Below are positions 43,512 to 50,600 of a stretch of 60,820 nt of DNA, piece after piece; within the stretch, counting starts at the first letter, position 1; the number at the start of each line of letters is the position of its first letter. A program made the translations under genes and the position numbers. Below the pieces are notes generated by a model, which ran no database searches, was not told the DNA's origin, and was given only the letters and a program-made list of their open reading frames with translations. Source of the DNA: Lactiplantibacillus dongliensis (GTDB taxonomy: Bacteria; Bacillota; Bacilli; Lactobacillales; Lactobacillaceae). The DNA lies in assembly GCF_005405105.1 (NCBI RefSeq), contig NZ_BJDK01000021.1:1-60820 (forward strand), in the 5' to 3' direction.

Positions 43512-43882
43512 AGTGATTGCCGCCTGCCGGTTGGTCGCCAAAATGCTGGAACGCCATGGGTCATTTGGAAGCCAAGAGGCGGTCTTCCAAATTGACCTTG
43601 GTCTAAATCCGGGAAGTTCACCCGGATTAAGACCAACGACACGGCTGAGCATTTTGGCGCCCGCCCTCTCGGCTAGATTTCAATCTACTTAATTATAGTA
43701 GAAACTAACTTAGCCGTGAGGGCGGTCAGGCTGATGCTCAGTGGTGAAATTTAGCTTAGTTACCAGTGATTTGCTGGTGACTTAGCTAAAGGCCGGCTTT
43801 CGAGACCGTCCTTTGGCTCGAAAACGTGTCCACCACGTTCCAGCGTCAGCCTGGCCAACCGGTCGGCGACAATGAACCACCA
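43512..43882 (+). repeat. A/B palindromic element, copy 8 (A then reversed B)
   Basis: A module at 43518-43670 (GGTTGGTCGCCAAAATGCTG pairs with GCTGAGCATTTTGGCGCCCG; inner GGTCTAAATCCGGG/CCCGGATTAAGACC). Reversed B at about 43700-43870 (CCGTGAGGGCGGTCAGGCTG ... CCAGCGTCAGCCTGGCCAAC) with inner CTTAGTTACCAGT/GCTGGTGACTTAG. The stems differ in sequence from other copies but both sides changed together, which points to selection for pairing. It lies inside the catabolic cluster, between the SDR and shikimate dehydrogenase genes. Confidence 0.85.
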
Positions 43883-43907
43883 TTTAAAATTGAACGTTTA
43901 AGTCGAA

Positions 43908-43941
43908 GGGAGACTGGGACAACTGTCTCGGTCTCTTTTAT
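43908..43941 (+). terminator. terminator between SDR and first shikimate dehydrogenase
   Basis: GAGACTGGGACA / TGTCTCGGTCTC stem followed by TTTTATT, only 45 bases before the next start codon. Unless there is readthrough, the second half of the cluster needs a promoter within those few bases; I see no clear one. Confidence 0.75.
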
Positions 43942-43985
43942 TCGATTCATTGATCAATCAAATCGAGATAGGAGTGTCTTTGATT

Positions 43986-44870
43986 ATGGAAAAACGCATT
44001 TCAGGAACAACCGGTTTATTTACGTTACTAGGTACCCCCGTGGGTCATTCTGGCTCACCAGCCATGTATAACTTTAGCTTCCAAAAGCAAGGGCTAGATT
44101 ACGCTTATATGGCGTTTGATGTTAAAAAAGAACAAATGCCACAAGCCATCGATGCCTTACGGTTATTTAAAGTTCGGGGCAGCAATGTCACCATGCCTTG
44201 CAAGAGTGTCGCAGCGACGTTGGTTGATGAACTTTCACCAGCTGCTAAGATTATCGGCGCAATTAACGTCATCGTTAATGATAACGGCAAATTAACCGGT
44301 CACATTACTGATGGGATTGGCTTTGTCCGTAATTTGAAAGAAAACGGCGTCGAGGTTGCTGGCAAAAAGCTAGTAGTGATTGGTGCTGGCGGTGCGGCGA
44401 CAGCCTTACAAGTCCAAAGTGCGTTGGATGGGGCTAAAGCTATCTCAATCTTTAACCAAGATGATGAATTCTATGCTAATGCTGAAAAGACACAGGCGAA
44501 GATTAAGGAAGCTAAGCCTGAAGTTGAGGTTAACGTCTATCCTTTAGCTGACCAAGCAAAGCTAAAGTCCGAAATCGACAGTGCCGACATCTTAGTTAAC
44601 GCCACGATTGTTGGGATGAAGCCATTAGATGGTCAATCATTGGTTGATCCAGCCTTCTTACGGCAAGATTTAGTCGTTGCAGATACGGTTTATAACCCAT
44701 TGAAGACGAAGTTGATCGAAGATGCCGAAAGTCTTGGTTGCACGGTGGCACCTGGTAAAGGGATGCTCTTATGGCAAGGTGCGGCAGCTTATACCTTGTT
44801 TACTGGCAAAGACATGCCAACGGATGAGTATCAAGCTTACGAAGCGAAACAAGCGGCAGTACAACATTAA
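43986..44870 (+). CDS. aroE: shikimate/quinate dehydrogenase paralogue 1
   Basis: A 294-residue AroE/YdiB-type dehydrogenase. Substrate site VGHSGSP (19-25), catalytic Lys73 in NVTMPCKS and Asp109 in GHITDG; Rossmann motif VIGAGGAATALQVQ. Most AroE-type enzymes have Asn in the GxNTD motif; here it is Ile107, while paralogue 2 keeps Asn, so this copy may prefer a different substrate. ATG at 43986, AGGAG 11 bases upstream; a longer upstream reading lacks a ribosome site. It is followed by paralogue 2 after 26 bases. The catabolic context suggests it oxidises shikimate or quinate rather than feeding aromatic amino-acid synthesis. Confidence 0.9.
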   Translation: MEKRISGTTGLFTLLGTPVGHSGSPAMYNFSFQKQGLDYAYMAFDVKKEQMPQAIDALRLFKVRGSNVTMPCKSVAATLVDELSPAAKIIGAINVIVNDNGKLTGHITDGIGFVRNLKENGVEVAGKKLVVIGAGGAATALQVQSALDGAKAISIFNQDDEFYANAEKTQAKIKEAKPEVEVNVYPLADQAKLKSEIDSADILVNATIVGMKPLDGQSLVDPAFLRQDLVVADTVYNPLKTKLIEDAESLGCTVAPGKGMLLWQGAAAYTLFTGKDMPTDEYQAYEAKQAAVQH

Positions 44871-44896
44871 ATTAGACTGAAAGGGGATTAACGCTG

Positions 44897-45781
44897 ATGG
44901 AAGCAAGAATTGATGGACATACGACAATGTTAGGATTATTTGGGTCGCCAGTGGGGCATTCCGGGTCACCGGCCATGTATAACTACAGTTTTGAACAAGC
45001 GGGGATTAACGATGCGTATTTGGCATTTGATATTCAAGCCGATCAAATGGCTAGTGCTTTAGAAAAGATGCGCATCTTCAATATGCGCGGTGCCAATGTG
45101 ACGATGCCTTGTAAAAAAGTCGCTGCGGAATTGGTTGATGAACTCTCGCCAGCCGCTGAATTAATTGGCGCGGTTAATACGATCGTCAATAATGATGGCG
45201 TTTTAGTGGGTCATAATACTGATGGCGCGGGGTATGTTGAGAATTTACGGCACCATGGCGTTGATCCCAAGGGTAAGAAATTGACGGTCCTTGGTGCTGG
45301 TGGCGCTGGGACGGCGATTGCAGTTCAGATGGCCTTAGAAGGCGCTGCTTCGATTCGGATCTTTAACCCGAAAGATGACTTTTATAAGAATGCGGAACTC
45401 ACCGCACAAAAGATTATGAAAAAGGTCCCAGCTTGCCACGTTGAAGTTGGTGATATTAATGACCAAGCCGCATTAGCTGCGTCCATTAAAGCCAGTGATA
45501 TTTTAGCGAATGCCACGAAAGTTGGGATGAATCCGCATGCTGACCAAAGTAATATTAAAGATTTAAGTGTCTTTCGTGATAATCTGATTGTCACGGATAC
45601 GGTCTACAGTCCCGCAACGACGAAGATGTTAGCCGATGCGGCGGCCCATGGTAGTCAAGCTATCGGTGGTAAAGGTATGCTCGTTTGGCAAGGGGCTGCA
45701 GCCTTCAAGCTGTACACTGGTCAAGAAATGCCAGTTGATGATGTCAAACGGCTCTTCTTCAGCGATACTGGGGGTCATTAA
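44897..45781 (+). CDS. aroE: shikimate/quinate dehydrogenase paralogue 2
   Basis: A 294-residue AroE/YdiB-type dehydrogenase, clearly a tandem paralogue of the preceding gene (same length, same motifs: VGHSGSP 19-25, Lys73 in NVTMPCKK, Asn107/Asp109 in GHNTDG, VLGAGGAGTAIAVQ). Both have NVTMPC where biosynthetic AroE usually has NVTVPH, supporting a shared catabolic subgroup. ATG at 44897 follows AAGGGG. One paralogue may act on shikimate and the other on quinate, together giving 3-dehydroshikimate and 3-dehydroquinate. The ribosome site of the transporter gene lies in its last codons. Confidence 0.92.
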   Translation: MEARIDGHTTMLGLFGSPVGHSGSPAMYNYSFEQAGINDAYLAFDIQADQMASALEKMRIFNMRGANVTMPCKKVAAELVDELSPAAELIGAVNTIVNNDGVLVGHNTDGAGYVENLRHHGVDPKGKKLTVLGAGGAGTAIAVQMALEGAASIRIFNPKDDFYKNAELTAQKIMKKVPACHVEVGDINDQAALAASIKASDILANATKVGMNPHADQSNIKDLSVFRDNLIVTDTVYSPATTKMLADAAAHGSQAIGGKGMLVWQGAAAFKLYTGQEMPVDDVKRLFFSDTGGH

Positions 45782-45782
45782 C

Positions 45783-47024
45783 ATGTCAACAACACCGACG
45801 AGTTCGAATAAAAAGTTTTACCCGACCGCACTTGCGTTATATTTTGCTTACTTTATTTTAGGAATTGCGTCTTCCATTATGGGGCAATACAAGACCGAGT
45901 TCGCCAAAGCCTGGGGGGCCTCGACCTTACCTAGCGGGGCGATCGATGTTAGTATGGTCGTTTCCGTCATTGCGGCTTATGGGTTAGGCCGCTTGATTGC
46001 CTATCCATTTGCCGGTCCCGTTTCCGATAAAGTCGGTCGGCGGGTCAGTGGTTTCATTGGGATGGCGTTATACGCAGCGTTCTTCTTCGGCATGATTAGT
46101 GCCCACAGTATGTGGTTCGCTTATGGTGTCGGAATTATGAATGGGGTTGCTAATTCTTTCTTGGATACCTGTGTGTCACCGAGTGTCATGGAAATCTTTC
46201 CAAATTCGGCGTCGATTGCCAATTTGTTTACAAAGTTTGCCATTACGGTTGCCCAATTCGTATTACCATTTGTCATTGGATTAGTGGCAACGGCCAATAT
46301 GTCGTATAAAGCAATCTTCATTGGCTGTGGGATCTTGATGATTATCGATGCCATCTTAGTTTTGATTCTGCCATTTCCTAAGCAAGCTGGTAAAACGCCA
46401 GCCAACGGCGATGCGACGACTGCTAAGCCGAAAACTCATTTTTCGGCGGCATCAATTGCGTCAATCTTAATCGGATTTACGAGTTCTGCAACCTTTATGA
46501 TTTGGTTGAACTGTAATCAAGAATTAGGGATTAGTTATGGGATTAAAGATCCAAGTGTGTTGCAATCATTTTATGCGGTTGGGGCGACGATCGCGGTCTT
46601 GTTAACCGCTCAGTTCATTCATATGGGCTTAAAGGAAACCACTGTTTTGATCTTATATCCAAGTATTTCAGTAGTGATGTTGTTACTCTGCTACTTCATT
46701 CAAACACCGGTTATCTTGTATATCGGTAGTTTCGTGATTGGTTATGCCGCGGCTGGTGGGGTTCTACAACTCGCCACCTCAACGACAGTTGGTTTCTTCC
46801 CAGACAGTAAGGGACTGGCCACGTCGTTAGTCATGATTGCCTCAAGTGTAGCCAACTATGCCGTCTTATCCTTAGCGGCTTACTTGACTAAGGCCACTGG
46901 TGCCAGCGCACCGCGGATGATTATTTTGCTGAACGTTGTGATTACGTTGATTGGGGTCGCTTTAGCGGTTATCGTGAAGCGCCGTAGCCAAGGCAAAGGG
47001 AACGCTGAAGCGGCGAAAGCTTAA
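45783..47024 (+). CDS. major facilitator superfamily transporter (shikimate/quinate cluster)
   Basis: A 413-residue MFS protein with 12 hydrophobic segments. The loop 2-3 motif is GPVSDKVGRRVSG. The start is ATG 45783, one base after the stop of the dehydrogenase gene, with GGGGG upstream in the overlapping coding sequence; a much longer frame extends back into the dehydrogenase gene but is a shadow. By context it imports shikimate or quinate (or exports a product). Last gene of the operon, followed by a good terminator. Confidence 0.88.
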   Translation: MSTTPTSSNKKFYPTALALYFAYFILGIASSIMGQYKTEFAKAWGASTLPSGAIDVSMVVSVIAAYGLGRLIAYPFAGPVSDKVGRRVSGFIGMALYAAFFFGMISAHSMWFAYGVGIMNGVANSFLDTCVSPSVMEIFPNSASIANLFTKFAITVAQFVLPFVIGLVATANMSYKAIFIGCGILMIIDAILVLILPFPKQAGKTPANGDATTAKPKTHFSAASIASILIGFTSSATFMIWLNCNQELGISYGIKDPSVLQSFYAVGATIAVLLTAQFIHMGLKETTVLILYPSISVVMLLLCYFIQTPVILYIGSFVIGYAAAGGVLQLATSTTVGFFPDSKGLATSLVMIASSVANYAVLSLAAYLTKATGASAPRMIILLNVVITLIGVALAVIVKRRSQGKGNAEAAKA

Positions 47025-47033
47025 TACTGAATT

Positions 47034-47066
47034 TAAAAGCACTCGACTTGTTCGGGTGCTTTTTGT
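47034..47066 (+). terminator. terminator of the shikimate/quinate operon
   Basis: AAAAGCACTCGA / TTCGGGTGCTTTT stem with T-run. Confidence 0.85.
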
Positions 47067-47169
47067 GTTCACTGAGTGATGTGCGATTGTTTAATCAATT
47101 AAGCTTGAAAGCTAGGATTCGTGGTTTCAACGCAGGAACCATCACTAGCTAGCCTATACAATAAAGATG

Positions 47170-47227
47170 AAAAAATAAGCTAATGGTGGTAATCCCTAGT
47201 TTTTGTAGGAATCACCACCATTAACTT
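47170..47227 (-). terminator. terminator of the small membrane protein gene
   Basis: AAGTTAATGGTGGT / ACCACCATTAGCTT (read on the minus strand, one mismatch) followed by ATTTTTT. Confidence 0.8.
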
Positions 47228-47229
47228 AT

Positions 47230-47439
47230 TTAATCATCATCGTCAGTATCAAACTTAGCCAATTCAATCCGGCCGAAGATATCTAAACCAATACCCAGAA
47301 TAACCATACCGGTTAAATATAATCGTAGTGTCGGATATAAAGTTGCAGGGCTAACTCGCAATGTAATCAAAGCGGCGCCAATGACGCTAATTAAGGCGAA
47401 AATCAAGCGGCCATTAGTCATAATAAATTTCTGATCCAA
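47230..47439 (-). CDS. small membrane protein, two hydrophobic segments (69 aa)
   Basis: Not recognised. The product has two hydrophobic stretches (GRLIFALISVIGAALITLRV and LYLTGMVILGIGLDIFG) and an acidic tail ending in Asp-Asp-Asp-Asp. I place the start at TTG 47439, because GAGAGG lies 9 bases upstream; the ATG at 47421 lacks a ribosome site. It has a strong-looking promoter with a cre site between -35 and -10, so it is expected to be off in glucose. Its function is unknown. Confidence 0.7.
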   Translation of the reverse strand: MDQKFIMTNGRLIFALISVIGAALITLRVSPATLYPTLRLYLTGMVILGIGLDIFGRIELAKFDTDDDD

Positions 47440-47491
47440 GGTAATTTTCCTCTCAAGTAATGCTAGCAAACTTACTTACAATTTGGAACTA

Positions 47492-47521
47492 AGTATAATT
47501 GCGATAACGTTTACAAGTCAA
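47492..47521 (-). promoter_or_regulatory. CcpA-controlled promoter of the small membrane protein gene
   Basis: Minus strand TTGACT (47521-47516), 18-base spacer, TATACT (47497-47492). The spacer holds TGTAAACGTTATCG (47515-47502), matching cre at 13 of 14 positions. Confidence 0.75.
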
Positions 47522-47698
47522 TTCGTTTGACAAGTTTGGACAGTCAACGACTTAATTAGGCGAATTGACTAACGGGTTTAATAATATTTAATAATAATCA
47601 TTGTCTGTAATAGATAAAGTGATTTATAATTAAATCGTGGTGTTAGTTTATTTAGATTGAACTAATACTGCCAATCCTTGAAGAAAGGAGGAAAATAC

Positions 47699-50600
47699 AT
47701 GCGATTAAAAACAATTTTAGCCGGTACCGCGACGTTGTTAACTTTGATGGCAGCCAATACAGTGAAAGCTCAGGCTGCTAGTCAAAGTACAACAGCAACT
47801 AGTGATGCGGATACGACTGCGACTAGTTCAGCTACGACAACGAAACAAGTTGTCACGTTACATAATAGTAGCGCTGACTCTAGTGGTGGTAGCAACGACA
47901 CTAGTAACGGTACCACGGCTAATAATAGTAGTTCTACAAGCTCTAGTTCTGCGAGTTCTAGCTCTGTAAGTTCTAGTTCTGTAAGTTCTAGTTCTGTAAG
48001 CTCTAGTGCTTCGAGTTCTAGTAACTCAAGTTCTGACGATTCAAGTTCTAGTACGCCAAGTGCCAGTGCTTCAAGTTCGTCAACACCAGCACCGGTTAGT
48101 CCGGTAAAAGCCGATTCAACAGTCAAAGACGCAACGCCCGATACGACGGTCTCCGATGTGTCATCAGCCGCGAATCCAGCTGCCAGTGAACTTAATCAAC
48201 AGCAATTACTTGTTCAAAGTCAAGCCAAATCGACTAGTGCGACGCTTGCTAACTCGCAACTGGCCACACAGATGTATAATGCGGCAGTTACAAGTCAGAA
48301 AGGATCGTTATTTGCCAGTAATTTAGCTACTGGCATATTACCGTTTGCCAGTTTTAAAATGTTACTAGCTAAATCAGCGTTGCCTGTTAATGGTATTGAC
48401 GCCGATGATATCGTTTCAATCACGGATACTAATGGTAAAACGTATACGGCCAGTGATGTTTTAAGTGCTTATGCGAGTTATACTGCTGTTTATAATTGGT
48501 CCATTGCAGATGGCGTTGACATTGCGGATGGTGCTACAGCCACGATTACATTGCCGGATAGCTTAAGGTTTCCATCTAAAGTTATCAGCTTTGCGATTAT
48601 GATGAATGGTAATCAAGTTGGGACTGTTACTACAGACAAAGATGCGACGACTGCAACGATGACGTTTAATTCATACTTTGCCGATCACCAACTTGATAGC
48701 CGTCATGGGACCGTTCAATTCAGTACGGCTGGTACCGATACGACAGCTGGTGATGATAACTACAAAATCAACAAGGTCGGTTGGATTGATTCTAGCAATC
48801 CAGATCAGTTGTACTGGAACATTGTGATCAATCCTAACGGTGAAACTTGGAATAAGGTCAAGATCACAGATGAACTTGGGCTGTATCAGACACTTAACAC
48901 TAACTCTGTTACGGTTGAAACCGTTGATACGGCTGGTAAACATACAACGACAGCTGACTATACATTAACGGTTAATGGGAATGTCTTAACCTTTGATTTC
49001 TCACAAATCAAGACGGAGATTAACCTGTATTACACCGTTGTGATGGATCCGGGTCACTTGTATACGAACAGTGCCAAAGTCGCTTATACCCCGGCTGCCG
49101 GGACTGATCCTGATGGTAGTGGGACGACGACGCCTGGTGATGGCGGTAATCCAAGTACCGGGACTGATGATAATCAAGAAACGGCACAATCGAATCCAGC
49201 ACTGTCCTTTGATGGCAGTGCCACGGCTGATGGAACTGTTTATGGTGTGTTAATTACGAAGACCGATGCTGCTGATACGACTAAAGTATTGGCTGGTGCC
49301 ATGTATGATTTATACGATGGAACTGGGACTACGCTGATGCAACCAGGCTTGACTACGGATAAAAATGGTCAGATTTCAATTAGTCATTTAGCCGCTGGTG
49401 ATTATGTGTTGAAAGAAACCAATGCACCAACTGGTTATTTGCTATCGACAACGCCGGTCAGCTTTACAGTTAGTGCCGATACGGCAACGATTACGGCGGC
49501 CGGTAATACGACTGCGACAATTGTGCCGGTCAAGGTTACGGATAAGGCGATTGAACAAACAACCTTGGATGTAACGAAAGTTTGGTCGCAAGTGCCAACC
49601 GATGTCACAACACCAGCTGTGACGGTTACGTTATGGGCTAATGGTGTTGCCACTAGTCAGACATTAAGTTTGTCTAGTGCTAACAATTACCAAGGAACGT
49701 TTAGTAACTTAGATAAAACGGATGCTAATGGCACCGATATTAAGTACACAGTTGTTGAATCGACGTTAGCTGGCTATGTCAGCACACAATCGACCACTGG
49801 TAATCAAGTCACTATCACGAACACCTATCAAACTGGAACCATTAACATTGTTAAAACTGGTAGTGATACGAAGACCGGTTTGAGCGGTGCAACCTTTGCG
49901 TTAGTTGATGATAGTGGCAATACCGTTGCGAGTGGGACGACTGATAGTCAAGGTAAGTTAACGTTTACTGGTTTGAAGCAAGGGTCTTATACCTTAAAAG
50001 AAACCAGTGTGCCAACGGGTTATCAATTTGTTGCTGACCAAGCAGTCACGTTTGATGACACACAAGGTTATACGGCGAACTTAGCCATCACTGATCCAGT
50101 TATTGAAAAAACGACTGTTAAGGTGACGAAAGCTTGGGTTGCCCCAGCTGGCGTTACAACGCCCGCTGTTACAGTGATGTTGTATATCAATGGCGTTGCT
50201 TCTGATCAGACATTAACGTTATCTAGTGCTAATAATTATCAGGGAGCATTTAGTAATTTAGATGCTACCGATGCTCACGGAACGACCATTAAATACACGG
50301 TTAGTGAAATAAACGTACCAGATGGCTATACGAGTACACAAACAACTGTTGGTAATCAAGTTACGATTACCAATACTTATCGAACTGGGACGATTAACAT
50401 TGCTAAAACTGGTAGTGATACGAAGACTGGTTTGAGCGGTGCAACGTTTGTTTTAGTCGATCAGGATGGTCAAACGGTTGCGAGTGGTACAACGGATGCT
50501 AATGGTCAATTGTCGTTGACTGGTTTACTTCAGGGCACTTATACCTTAAAAGAAACTAGTGCGCCAGCGGGTTATCAATTCGTTGATGATCAAACGGTCA

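Noticed and set aside
43358-43652. Two overlapping minus-strand frames across the end of the SDR gene and the A module
   Set aside because: They overlap a confident gene and a structured repeat, have no ribosome sites and use unlikely residues.
45636-45782. Upstream extension of the MFS frame into the shikimate dehydrogenase gene
   Set aside because: The extension overlaps well-conserved dehydrogenase codons; ATG 45783 has its own ribosome site and normal MFS N-terminus.
47782-48126. Long minus-strand frame rich in Leu/Glu (ELELLELEALELTELELTEL)
   Set aside because: It is the complement of the Ser-rich linker codons of the adhesin; no ribosome site and no plausible fold.
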